From NCBI GenBank assembly GCA_965658355.1, contig CBFHRX010000015.1:1-41571 (forward strand): a DNA stretch of 41,571 bases, in the 5' to 3' direction. Source of the stretch: UBA11891 sp965658355 (lineage in GTDB: Bacteria; Bacteroidota; Bacteroidia; Flavobacteriales; Flavobacteriaceae). Below, one piece after another: positions 6,803-14,483 of this stretch. Made by a program: the position numbers and the translations under genes. Position 1 is the stretch's first letter. The number at the start of each line of letters is the position of its first letter. The notes under the pieces are model-generated. The model saw only the letters and a list, made by a program, of their open reading frames with translations. It ran no database searches and was not told where the DNA came from.

Positions 6803-7591
6803 TTAGCGAACTTGGGAACGAAGCACTATAGCATGCAGCAATTTATTGGAAACCCTTTTTAAGTATACCCCAAGCTTCTCCTTTCTTCCAAAGGCTACTT
6901 CCCATTTTTTTTGCTCAATTGCACGAATGGCCTTTTTGACAAAAGGCTTTAAAGCTAAACCATTGGCTGTCGCAGGGTCATCCTTCCCCAACTGGGCCCC
7001 TTTTCCAGTAAGTGCATTGATCGTTACCTGAGTTTGCACGAAGCCTGGGCAAAGTAATGTAACCTCAATCCCGTCTTTCTGGTGCTCCATTCTCATCACG
7101 TCAAAAAAGCCGTGTAGTGCGTGTTTGGCGCCACAATAACCGGCTCTATAAGGAGATCCATATTTACCCATAACGCTGGTTACAACAACAAAATGCCCTT
7201 TTTTTTGAGCTATAAAATGGGGCAACAGTGCACGACTCAAAGCAAGGGTTCCCAAGTAATTGATTTTTAGCAAGCGTTCGAAAACAGCATAGTCCGTTTC
7301 TGCAATCAGACTTCGCTGACTGACTCCGCCATTATTGATCAAAACATCAATCTGTCCAAAAAATGACAGGGCCTTAGAAACAGTAGCTTCCGCCTCTTCA
7401 ACCGCTTCTAAATCCAGCGGGAGAATGGCAATATCAGCAGTGGAAGAACACGCTTTTTTGACAGCTTCTAATTCTTTTTCCCTTCTTGATGAGAGAATGA
7501 GAGCGGTGTTTTCTTTTTCAGCATATTGCAATGCCATCTCCTTACCGATTCCTGAGGAAGCCCCGGTGATCCAAATAACTTTCGTCTTCAC
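6803..7591 (-). CDS. Short-chain dehydrogenase/reductase
   Basis: This cytosolic NAD(P)-dependent oxidoreductase has 262 residues. The cofactor motif TGASSGIG (residues 9-16), NNGG around residue 87, the catalytic serine in VVTSVMG and the Y-x-x-x-K pair in GYCGAKHALHG are all intact. Arginines after the second strand (SSRREKE) suggest NADP preference. The substrate cannot be read from sequence; it is DltE/YqjQ-like. It is the last gene of a four-gene minus-strand operon, 22 bp behind the Gfo/Idh/MocA gene, so it may act on the same carbohydrate or lipid substrate. Confidence 0.85.
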   Translation of the reverse strand: MKTKVIWITGASSGIGKEMALQYAEKENTALILSSRREKELEAVKKACSSTADIAILPLDLEAVEEAEATVSKALSFFGQIDVLINNGGVSQRSLIAETDYAVFERLLKINYLGTLALSRALLPHFIAQKKGHFVVVTSVMGKYGSPYRAGYCGAKHALHGFFDVMRMEHQKDGIEVTLLCPGFVQTQVTINALTGKGAQLGKDDPATANGLALKPFVKKAIRAIEQKKWEVAFGRKEKLGVYLKRVSNKLLHAIVLRSQVR

Positions 7592-7613
7592 TAAAATTTA
7601 TTTTTTGGGGTCT

Positions 7614-9068
7614 TTATAGTTCCCAACCCTCTCTGTATGTACGCGTGACAAACTGATTGGCCGCTTCAAGATTCGTGATTTTCATCGCCTCTCCATCCCA
7701 TAAAAGTTTTTTACGCGCATAATAGTTCATTCGACCAGAGGCATTTTGTTCTCGCAAGAGATAGCTTCTAATGGCGATATTACCCATTAAAACAGTCTCT
7801 GTCAAAGGGCCTGCATAATCAAAGGAAGACGTTAATGCTTGGTGCTCGGCACTGTTAAAACCACCTACAATGGCATCAATCCATTTTCGCTGGTGTCCAT
7901 ACTCAGGCTCATCGGATTTTATTTTCGGTGCAGCTTGAGTTGGCTCTCCTGGAAGGTATAGTTTCGGGTTTAAGCCATAGACCCCCGTTGTAATAATCCC
8001 TTTCTCTCCGATCATCATAACTCCATTGTTACCCCCAGCTTCTCCTAAATCTTCGTTCGCTGGAATCAAATCCGGGTGACTCGGACGAATTCCACCATCT
8101 GTCCAGGTCATTTGAATAGGCAGTGGGTTGCTCTCCGTAGCCTCAAAGTTTAATACAACATGAGAAGAGGGAGGACAGCCATCAGGAAGATGCTCAGCCG
8201 TCCACATTTGACGATACACACTTCCGACACTACATTCTACCGCTGTGGGGTATTTTAATCCTAATGCCCGGAAGGGAACATCTATGATATGACATCCCAT
8301 ATCCCCTAAAGCGCCAGTTCCGTATTGCCACCAGCCTCTCCAGTTAAAAGGGTGCATTTCGGGTGTATAAGGGGTTTCTTTAGCAGGCCCTAACCACAAA
8401 TCCCACTCCAAACCTTCGGGTTGCATACTCGCATTGGGTTGAGGCATCGGAATTCCTTGCGGCCAAACAGGACGATTGGTCCATACTTTAACTTCTGATA
8501 TCGCGCCTATTACACCTGAGTTTACCCACTTTTGAACTTGCAATTGATCGGGATTCGAAGCGCCTTGATTTCCCATTTGAGTCACCACTTTTTGCTCCCG
8601 TGCCATTTCGGTTAACAGCCTTGCCTCTCTTACATTATGTGTTAAGGGTTTTTGAACATATACGTGCTTACCACGCGCCATTGCATAGGTAGCGGCAGCA
8701 GCATGTGTGTGATCTGGAGTTGAGATTGTCACCGCATCTATACTTTTTTCTGTATCGAGCATTTCTCGGAAATCTGCATAAAAATTGGCTTTTGGAAAAT
8801 CCTTTCGCGAACGAAGAACATCGCCTACTGCGACCCCTTTGGTATCGACGTCACACAAACCGACTACTCTGACATTTTTGGGGAGTGCGGCATTGGCTAA
8901 ATCTGATCTTCCTTTACCTCCAATACCCACTGCGGCAAGGGTAACGGTGTCACTCGGTGCTACATAACCAGGACCTCCTAATACGTGTCTTGGGACTATA
9001 AATAATGAGGAGGCAGCTGCGGCCTTCTTGATAAAATCTCTTCTGGAGTTTTTTGGCTGTTTTTTCAT
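7614..9068 (-). CDS. Tat-exported Gfo/Idh/MocA family oxidoreductase
   Basis: The protein (484 residues) opens with a twin-arginine signal (SRRDFIKKAAAASSLFIV), so it is folded and probably loaded with NAD(P) before export to the periplasm. A Rossmann domain follows (about 40-175), with GIGGKGR as the nucleotide loop and the family motif QKPL (EKP variant) near residue 140. The C-terminal substrate domain contains WRGWWQYGTGALGDMGCH with the expected catalytic-region histidines. Such proteins in Bacteroidota act on sugars, inositols or glycosides. It lies 48 bp behind the FMN-protein gene. The substrate is unknown. Confidence 0.88.
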   Translation of the reverse strand: MKKQPKNSRRDFIKKAAAASSLFIVPRHVLGGPGYVAPSDTVTLAAVGIGGKGRSDLANAALPKNVRVVGLCDVDTKGVAVGDVLRSRKDFPKANFYADFREMLDTEKSIDAVTISTPDHTHAAAATYAMARGKHVYVQKPLTHNVREARLLTEMAREQKVVTQMGNQGASNPDQLQVQKWVNSGVIGAISEVKVWTNRPVWPQGIPMPQPNASMQPEGLEWDLWLGPAKETPYTPEMHPFNWRGWWQYGTGALGDMGCHIIDVPFRALGLKYPTAVECSVGSVYRQMWTAEHLPDGCPPSSHVVLNFEATESNPLPIQMTWTDGGIRPSHPDLIPANEDLGEAGGNNGVMMIGEKGIITTGVYGLNPKLYLPGEPTQAAPKIKSDEPEYGHQRKWIDAIVGGFNSAEHQALTSSFDYAGPLTETVLMGNIAIRSYLLREQNASGRMNYYARKKLLWDGEAMKITNLEAANQFVTRTYREGWEL

Positions 9069-9116
9069 TCTTATTTGTTTTCAAAGAAAAAAGATAACCA
9101 AAAAAAACAATTTCAA

Positions 9117-9653
9117 CTAGGGAACTAAAAAGCTTCCTTCCCAATTTGTTTTGCGTTCAAATAAAGTTCTGACATGATGAGGGCGTTTCAGCTTTAGACT
9201 CTCAATGGTATGCGCCTCAAACTCAAGCGCTACAAAGTGATTTTTATCCGCCTCATAGGCAATCTCTTCTGGATTGTTAATGGGGCTCCCTGGAGGATGA
9301 AGCGTCGTGTAGTCTTTCCGTGCAGCTGGGGGTAGTTGTGCGTATAATTTAGGATCTCTGGATTCTTTCGATAAGACTGCATCTACTTTGACTTGCCACA
9401 GTTTCTTGGGATCGTAGAAGAGCAAGCAAACCCGCATCTCCTCTTGTATGGCCTTCATTTTTTTAGAACGCTGATCTGTATAGATCGTAAAATGCAAGGA
9501 TTCAGAATTAAAATCTCTTAATACCACCGTTCTCGATTCTACTCCATAGGAACTCGAAAAAGTACTCAATACAAAATACCGAAAGGGATGCTTTTTTTGA
9601 TATTTTGAACGGACCCACTGCTCTTTGACCTGAGAAAATATTTCACTCAACAT
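9117..9653 (-). CDS. Pyridoxamine 5'-phosphate oxidase-like FMN-binding protein (Alr4036 type)
   Basis: The 178 residues form a split beta-barrel flavin-binding domain. Typical parts are the SRTVVLRDF strand (FMN phosphate contact), TIYTDQRSKKMKAI (the classical TD-x-RS-x-K motif) and the CLLFYDP strand. The final W-x-R-like residues that bind pyridoxal phosphate in true PdxH are not evident, so it is better seen as a general FMN-dependent oxidoreductase than as vitamin B6 oxidase. The start overlaps the end of the upstream DUF3089 gene by 11 bases, showing translational linkage. Confidence 0.75.
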   Translation of the reverse strand: MLSEIFSQVKEQWVRSKYQKKHPFRYFVLSTFSSSYGVESRTVVLRDFNSESLHFTIYTDQRSKKMKAIQEEMRVCLLFYDPKKLWQVKVDAVLSKESRDPKLYAQLPPAARKDYTTLHPPGSPINNPEEIAYEADKNHFVALEFEAHTIESLKLKRPHHVRTLFERKTNWEGSFLVP

Positions 9654-10683
9654 TAGCGGTTCTATTTTGCATCAGCCAGGTTTTTGCTCGCAACTGAGAA
9701 TTAAGGGATATGTCTTTCCAAAAAAGATTAATATCAGCAAAATGATAACTCTTTATAAAGGAAAGAAACAAACGTGCTGGAACCTTTGGAACACTCGACC
9801 ATAACATGCCGTTTGTTTTTTCTACGGACACACTTTGGGGATAGATTTTCAAATTGCGATACAGCACCCCCTTGTGTTCGGTTTCAGTTGTTGCCTTTGA
9901 AGCATCCCATGAAATAGGGTTCGTAGTAACCCCTCCTTTGTACCATTTGTCAAAATCTTTAGGAAGCTTGTTTTTCTTATAGGTATTCCAACTGACAAAA
10001 CCGCCAGTGGATTCGGGAGTTTCCATTGGTAATACTGTTTTAAATTCGTCAGGAGCAACCTTTGTCCCAATCAAATAAGCGGCTACTAATTGCTTTTGTA
10101 AAGGCTTGTTATCAAAAAACTCTTTTACCAATCGTTTTGCATGCATACTTCCCTGACTATGAGAAGCGATGATTATTCCATTTCCTGAATTGTGATGTTG
10201 CAGGTAATATTGAAAAGCTGCTTTTATATCTGAGTAAGCAAGTTCCCAGGCAGGCTTCCCTTTTTGATCATAAGGGGGAACAAATACTCGATAATGTGTT
10301 TGCCGGTAAAAAGGAACAAATAAACGCCCTGAGTTGGCCCATGCAGAGGCTTGGTATTGAACGGTAGACGCTAAAACTTGTTTTCGAGTTTCACTGTCGT
10401 ATACATCCGCATTCCATGCTTTTTCTTTTGAATCTGTCAATAGTGTTGGGTATAGGAAAAATACATCAACGCCTTCAATCGGATCTGGGATCCCCACTAC
10501 AGAACGCAATTCTTCAGGAGGGTTGTCGGGCAGGACAGCCCAGCTTTGAGGCTCCTTGTAATGGGGAGCTTGGGGGGTGGTCACCTCCTCAAAAGCAACA
10601 GAGGAGTAAGTTGTTTTACACCCATAAAAAAAGGGAAGGATCATAAGTCCTAGAAGTGTTGTCAAGGATATTTTTATTTTCAT
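9643..10683 (-). CDS. DUF3089 alpha/beta-hydrolase lipoprotein
   Basis: This 346-residue protein has a lipoprotein signal (lipobox FFYGC, Cys22) and matches DUF3089, an alpha/beta-hydrolase family. The nucleophile elbow ASHSQGS lies near residue 175, preceded by strand GNGIIIA. The block VDVFFLYPTLL near residue 74 and the FVPFYRQ segment are family features. It is probably an esterase or lipase anchored on the periplasmic side or the outer membrane. It is first in the four-gene minus-strand operon. A TACTTTTG element (10691-10698) ends only eight bases before the ATG, so the transcript may be leaderless or nearly so. Confidence 0.8.
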   Translation of the reverse strand: MKIKISLTTLLGLMILPFFYGCKTTYSSVAFEEVTTPQAPHYKEPQSWAVLPDNPPEELRSVVGIPDPIEGVDVFFLYPTLLTDSKEKAWNADVYDSETRKQVLASTVQYQASAWANSGRLFVPFYRQTHYRVFVPPYDQKGKPAWELAYSDIKAAFQYYLQHHNSGNGIIIASHSQGSMHAKRLVKEFFDNKPLQKQLVAAYLIGTKVAPDEFKTVLPMETPESTGGFVSWNTYKKNKLPKDFDKWYKGGVTTNPISWDASKATTETEHKGVLYRNLKIYPQSVSVEKTNGMLWSSVPKVPARLFLSFIKSYHFADINLFWKDISLNSQLRAKTWLMQNRTANVE

Positions 10684-10690
10684 AGCATCG

Positions 10691-10698
10691 CAAAAGTA
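10691..10698 (-). promoter_or_regulatory. -7 element of the DUF3089 operon
   Basis: On the minus strand TACTTTTG matches TAnnTTTG exactly and sits directly before the start codon at 10683. The predicted transcript start falls at or next to the ATG. Confidence 0.45.
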
Positions 10699-10717
10699 AA
10701 GAAATTAAAAAATCTAG

Positions 10718-10749
10718 TTTTGAAGGTCAGCGACTTCCCCTTATCTTTA
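10718..10749 (+). promoter_or_regulatory. Promoter of the superoxide dismutase gene
   Basis: TTTTG (10718-10722), 19 bp, TATCTTTA (10742-10749) is a good Bacteroidota promoter. It leaves a leader of about 100 bases before the gene. Confidence 0.6.
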
Positions 10750-10854
10750 GAAAAAATAAGAACGGAAAATCTTCTTCTATAGGCGCCGCAGAATAAAACG
10801 CTCAGCTGAAAATCATTTTCCTACAGAACTATGAAAAACTCAAACATACAACCG

Positions 10855-11421
10855 ATGAAAAATTCTCTTTATGCGTTCGCAATTCTAGTAGCCAGCTTTA
10901 CCATGTCATGTGAAGAAGCTCCTAAAAAGAAAAAAGAAAATACGGAAAACGCAACATTGCTGACCCCTAAGAAAAGCGTAGCCATCAACCTTAACGCCAA
11001 AAGTGGCTCAGAGACCTCAGGAATGGTTTCATTTGAAGAGACAGATAGCGGTGTGAAAATGGTAGCCCATATTAATGGGTTAGAACCTGGTATGCATGCT
11101 ATTCATATCCATCAAAAAGCAGATTGTAGTTCCGAAGACGGAAAATCCTCAGGAGGACATTGGAACCCTACTTTTAAAAACCACGGTGCCTGGGGGGATG
11201 AAGCCGGTTATCACAAAGGTGATATCGGAAATTTTACAGCCAACGAAGAGGGACACGGCATGATTGAATTTCAAACCGATGAATGGTGTTTGGGTTGTGA
11301 TGATGACACTAAAAACATACTGGGCAAAGCCATTATTGTCCATCAAGGAAAAGACGACATGGTCTCACAACCTTCTGGTGCTGCAGGGGCAAGAGTCAGC
11401 TGCGCCGGCATCATAGAATAA
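10855..11421 (+). CDS. sodC: Cu/Zn superoxide dismutase lipoprotein
   Basis: The enzyme dismutates superoxide outside the cytoplasm. I chose the second in-frame ATG (10855) because it gives a clean lipoprotein signal with lipobox TMSC; the ATG at 10831 would add eight polar residues. All metal ligands are visible: HIH for copper, then H-x7-H-x8-H-x2-D (in GGHWNP, NHGAW and YHKGD) for zinc and the bridging histidine, and a final copper histidine in IIVHQG. The active-site arginine (AGARVSC) and the disulfide cysteines (ADCSS and VSCAG) are present. It is a single-gene unit, 2.2 kb from oxyR, and meets the acyltransferase gene tail to tail with one base between stops. Confidence 0.92.
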   Translation: MKNSLYAFAILVASFTMSCEEAPKKKKENTENATLLTPKKSVAINLNAKSGSETSGMVSFEETDSGVKMVAHINGLEPGMHAIHIHQKADCSSEDGKSSGGHWNPTFKNHGAWGDEAGYHKGDIGNFTANEEGHGMIEFQTDEWCLGCDDDTKNILGKAIIVHQGKDDMVSQPSGAAGARVSCAGIIE

Positions 11422-11422
11422 G

Positions 11423-12226
11423 TTAGAAATCGTACTGACGGGTTTTGTTCAGCTTTTCTTGTTCTTCTATTTCTTCTTGACTTAGCACTTTTAAAAAAGA
11501 CGGGTGCTGTTCAATCGCGAATTCTATTTTCTCGATTATAGAGTCTATTGATTCCGATTCGTAATCGATTTCTAATGGCTCCTTGATTTGCATGGACTGA
11601 AGGATGCCTCTTTTTTTAATCAACAAACCTTTTTTATCAAAAGAACGTCTAAACCCGTCAATAACAATAGGAATTACAATGGGCTTGTATTTCTGAATAA
11701 TATAGGCCGTTCCTTTCCGAATTGGCTTAAAAGGTTTGGTTGTCCCCTGGGGGAAGGTGATCACCCATCCATCGTCCAATGCCACACCAATGTTTGAGAT
11801 ATCGGACATTTTTACGGGCCTGTTTACATTCTTTCCTGATTCACGCCAAGTTCGTTCGATAGAAACAGACCCAGCATAAGCTAAAATTCTTGGCAACAAA
11901 CCGGCCTTCATTGTTTCCTTAGCCGCAACATAATAAAGGTTCAGCTTAGGATTCCAGATGTAACCGATATTCTTTATGGAATCTATTCGCCCTTTTAAAC
12001 TGGCATTAAAGACGTGAAACATAGCGACCACGTCAGCAAAATAGGTTTGATGATTGGAGATGAAAAGTACATTCCTGTCCGGTAAGTCCTTGATAATCTC
12101 TGAACCTTCAATTTGAAGTGCGTTAAAGCCCCTATACCGCCGATGGGTCATAAAACCCATATAACGGATAAGCCACTTTTTAAGAAGTAAATAATGCCCA
12201 AAAGGGTTTTTTTGAAACAGGTACAT
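11423..12226 (-). CDS. 1-acyl-glycerol-3-phosphate acyltransferase-like (PlsC family)
   Basis: This 267-residue membrane-associated acyltransferase probably moves acyl chains onto a phospholipid or related lipid. The PlsC block I is NHQTYFADV, where the usual H-x4-D is kept (His-Gln-Thr-Tyr-Phe-Ala-Asp places Asp six after His, slightly longer than the classic spacing). Block III is FPQGTTKPF, with Gln replacing the usual Glu of FPEGT. Block IV PIVIPIVIDGF is clear. The shifted spacing and the Gln make the exact substrate doubtful. A single gene with a perfect TATATTTG element 15 bp upstream of its start. Confidence 0.78.
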   Translation of the reverse strand: MYLFQKNPFGHYLLLKKWLIRYMGFMTHRRYRGFNALQIEGSEIIKDLPDRNVLFISNHQTYFADVVAMFHVFNASLKGRIDSIKNIGYIWNPKLNLYYVAAKETMKAGLLPRILAYAGSVSIERTWRESGKNVNRPVKMSDISNIGVALDDGWVITFPQGTTKPFKPIRKGTAYIIQKYKPIVIPIVIDGFRRSFDKKGLLIKKRGILQSMQIKEPLEIDYESESIDSIIEKIEFAIEQHPSFLKVLSQEEIEEQEKLNKTRQYDF

Positions 12227-12240
12227 TTTCTAAAATCATT

Positions 12241-12248
12241 CAAATATA
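12241..12248 (-). promoter_or_regulatory. -7 element of the acyltransferase gene
   Basis: The minus strand reads TATATTTG, a full match to the -7 consensus, 14 bp before the start codon. Confidence 0.5.
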
Positions 12249-12314
12249 GAAACTTTAGACTTCTTTAAACCTATTCTTTAGTGGCTATCGAAAAATGTGT
12301 TTATTTTGAAAAAT

Positions 12315-13007
12315 ATGATAAAAACGATAGCACCCTTTCTATTTATTCTTTTTCTGGGTTGTCAAAGTAAGACGCCACAGAAAAAGAGTCCAATAAAGAA
12401 AGACCCCAATAGTATCCAAAAAGTCAACGCTTCAACCCCCCAAAAGCAATCCCGTTTTGAACCCCTTACCGATAAAACAGCAATCCCCTTCTTTTTTGAA
12501 TACGAGAAAAAGAATCCTGAAACGCTCGTACGCATTGAAACTCAATTTGGAAATATCGATCTTGAACTCGACCCAGAAAAACCCTATCACCGTGCCAATT
12601 TCATTTTTTTAATCAAGAATCGCTATTTCGATGGAACCCTTTTTCATCGGGTTGTCCCAGGATTCATCATCCAAGGAGGCGCTTCGGACAATGCCAAGGT
12701 AATGCGTAAAAGAAGAGAACTCGGACGGTATCTTATTCCCGTTGATGCTGCGAAAACAGATCGGCACCACAGAGGGGTCATTTCCATGCCTAGCAGTGAG
12801 ATTGACAATCCGTATAAATTGGCTTCTCCCTATGAATTTTTTATTGTACAACAAACCCCAGGGGCCTACCATTTGGACGGGAATTACACTCCATTTGGGA
12901 AAGTTATACGGGGAATGGATGTCGTGGATAAAATCAATCAAGTAAAAACGGATAAAAGAGAAATGCCCCTTATAAATGTTAGTATGAAGATGAAGATATT
13001 AAAATAA
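12315..13007 (+). CDS. Cyclophilin-type peptidyl-prolyl isomerase lipoprotein
   Basis: The protein assists folding of exported proteins by isomerising proline bonds. From the ATG at 12315 it has 230 residues with a lipoprotein signal (lipobox LFLGC). An upstream GTG at 12297 would only add six residues and spoil the signal. A basic, proline-rich linker precedes the cyclophilin domain (about residue 70 onward), which shows FHRVVPGFIIQGG with the catalytic arginine, and NYTPFGKVIRGMDVVDKI near the end. The usual A-x-GPxTNGSQFFI loop is changed to a form with ASPYEFFIVQQTP. It stands alone, 109 bp before oxyR. Two more isomerases lie at 33.2-34.9 kb. Confidence 0.85.
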   Translation: MIKTIAPFLFILFLGCQSKTPQKKSPIKKDPNSIQKVNASTPQKQSRFEPLTDKTAIPFFFEYEKKNPETLVRIETQFGNIDLELDPEKPYHRANFIFLIKNRYFDGTLFHRVVPGFIIQGGASDNAKVMRKRRELGRYLIPVDAAKTDRHHRGVISMPSSEIDNPYKLASPYEFFIVQQTPGAYHLDGNYTPFGKVIRGMDVVDKINQVKTDKREMPLINVSMKMKILK

Positions 13008-13090
13008 GTATTTCCTATTTAAAGAATACAAATAGGGATAATTAAACACAATTATTTTCAATTCAAGAGTCCTTTATAAGTTATTCTTAT

Positions 13091-13098
13091 TAATTTTG
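13091..13098 (+). promoter_or_regulatory. -7 element of oxyR
   Basis: TAATTTTG matches the consensus, 18 bp before the ATG. No -33 TTTG is seen at the normal spacing, which would suit activation or weak basal expression. Confidence 0.5.
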
Positions 13099-13116
13099 TA
13101 ACAACAATAATAAATC

Positions 13117-14049
13117 ATGACACTTACCCAGCTTCGCTACCTACTTTCTGTCGCCGAACACGGCAATTTTACTGCAGCAGCAGAAAAATCTTTTGTCACT
13201 CAGCCCACCTTAAGCATGCAAATTCAAAAACTTGAAGAAGAGCTAGAGGTCAAAATTTTCAATCGCAACACCAAACCTATAGGCTTAACCACCATAGGTC
13301 GCACAATTGTTTCACAAGCCAAAATAATTTTACAAGAGGCGCAAAGAATGGAGGATGCCGTTGCGCAAGAAAAAGGGGTCGTTGCCGGTATTTTCCGCCT
13401 GGGCATCATTCCCACCGTAATGCCTACGTTGCTCCCTATGTTTTTAACAAATTTCATCAATAGATACCCAAAAGTTTCCCTCAAAATCGAAGAACTGACT
13501 ACGGAAAACATTATTGAGCGCCTCAACAATGGTCAATTGGACGCGGGCATCGCTGCCACTCCGCTTTACGATGCAACCATCTTAGAGAAACCCCTATTTT
13601 ATGAACCCTTCGTTGCTTTTCTACCCAAAGATCACCCTCTCAATAAAGAAGACCAAATCGAAGTCGACGAATTGCAACACAATGATATATTAGTGCTAGA
13701 AGATGGACACTGCTTTAGAAATCATGTCCTTAACCTTTGTCAAGCAAATAAAAGCTCCAAGAAATTTGGCTTAAAAAGTGGAAGCTTTGAAACCTTGATC
13801 AACCTAGCAAATCAAGGATTGGGGATGACACTACTACCCTATTTGCACACCTTAGATCTTAATGCTAAACAGAAAGAGCAACTCAAAAATTTCCCAGAAC
13901 CTGCCCCTGCGAGGGAGATCAGCATCATCCATAGTAAAAGTCAGCTAAAACTCCCGGTCATTGAGGCACTCCGCAATACAATCACAGGAGTCGTTAGAGG
14001 CGCCATCAAATTTGACAACTTCAAAATAATAGAGCCTCGCATTCAATAA
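13117..14049 (+). CDS. oxyR: Hydrogen peroxide sensor/regulator OxyR (LysR family)
   Basis: This 310-residue LysR-type regulator has the winged helix-turn-helix at residues 1-60 (MTLTQLRYLLSVAEHGNFTAAA start) and a periplasmic-binding-like sensor domain. The segment LEDGHCFRNHVLNLC carries two cysteines at exactly 199 and 208, the same numbers as the peroxide-sensing pair of E. coli OxyR, which form a disulfide on oxidation. This supports the assignment over a general LysR label. Likely targets include catalase, Dps or peroxidase genes, none of which is in this window. Not divergent from any gene; it reads alone before padR. Confidence 0.92.
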   Translation: MTLTQLRYLLSVAEHGNFTAAAEKSFVTQPTLSMQIQKLEEELEVKIFNRNTKPIGLTTIGRTIVSQAKIILQEAQRMEDAVAQEKGVVAGIFRLGIIPTVMPTLLPMFLTNFINRYPKVSLKIEELTTENIIERLNNGQLDAGIAATPLYDATILEKPLFYEPFVAFLPKDHPLNKEDQIEVDELQHNDILVLEDGHCFRNHVLNLCQANKSSKKFGLKSGSFETLINLANQGLGMTLLPYLHTLDLNAKQKEQLKNFPEPAPAREISIIHSKSQLKLPVIEALRNTITGVVRGAIKFDNFKIIEPRIQ

Positions 14050-14080
14050 GACTTACTTTTAAGCAGTAGACAAAAATAAT

Positions 14081-14107
14081 ATAGTACTATGTATTGCATA
14101 GTTCTAT
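14081..14107. promoter_or_regulatory. PadR operator candidate (near-perfect inverted repeat)
   Basis: ATAGTACTATG (14081-14091), a five-base spacer, and CATAGTTCTAT (14097-14107) are inverted copies with one mismatch in 11. It lies directly over the -33 region of the padR-pspC promoter, a classic position for self-repression by PadR. Confidence 0.7.
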
Positions 14108-14125
14108 TTTTTATTTATATATTTG
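14094..14125 (+). promoter_or_regulatory. padR-pspC operon promoter
   Basis: TTG (14094-14096) lies in the loop of the inverted repeat. After 21 bp comes TATATTTG (14118-14125), a full match to the -7 consensus. The predicted leader before the ATG at 14148 is about 17 bases. Confidence 0.6.
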
Positions 14126-14147
14126 CAATGCCATATAGCTTACACTT

Positions 14148-14477
14148 ATGAATCTGGAAAACACAAAAGCACAAATGCGAAAAGGAATACTAGAATTTTG
14201 CATTCTTTCTATTCTAAAATCCGAAACTAAATACGCATCCGAAATTCTAGAGAGCTTAAAAAAAGCTGAGATGCTTGTGGTGGAAGGGACATTATACCCC
14301 CTACTAACCCGTTTGAAAAATGCTGAATTACTAGAATATCGGTGGGAAGAATCCACTTCTGGCCCTCCTAGAAAATACTATCAAATCACAGCACAAGGAA
14401 CCCAAATGTTACAAGAACTTAACCTGTCCTGGCAATCGCTTCAAAAGGCGGTTACTCTACTATTAAAATCCAAATAA
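14148..14477 (+). CDS. PadR-family transcriptional regulator
   Basis: The 109 residues form a winged helix-turn-helix of the short PadR type (subfamily 2). The family signature is seen in MRKGILEFCILSIL, the recognition helix area with VVEGTLYPLLTRL, and the wing ending GPPRKYYQIT. The C-terminal helix (LNLSWQSLQKAVTLLL) is for dimer formation. It lies six bases before the PspC-domain gene, a pairing common in Bacteroidota and Firmicutes, where PadR represses its own envelope-stress operon. The inverted repeat at 14081-14107 is the probable binding site. The inducing signal is unknown. Confidence 0.9.
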   Translation: MNLENTKAQMRKGILEFCILSILKSETKYASEILESLKKAEMLVVEGTLYPLLTRLKNAELLEYRWEESTSGPPRKYYQITAQGTQMLQELNLSWQSLQKAVTLLLKSK

Positions 14478-14483
14478 ACCATC

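Noticed and set aside
9117..9653. PdxH (pyridoxamine phosphate oxidase)
   Set aside because: The FMN-binding barrel fits but the C-terminal substrate-binding residues of PdxH are not seen, so a gene symbol is not justified.
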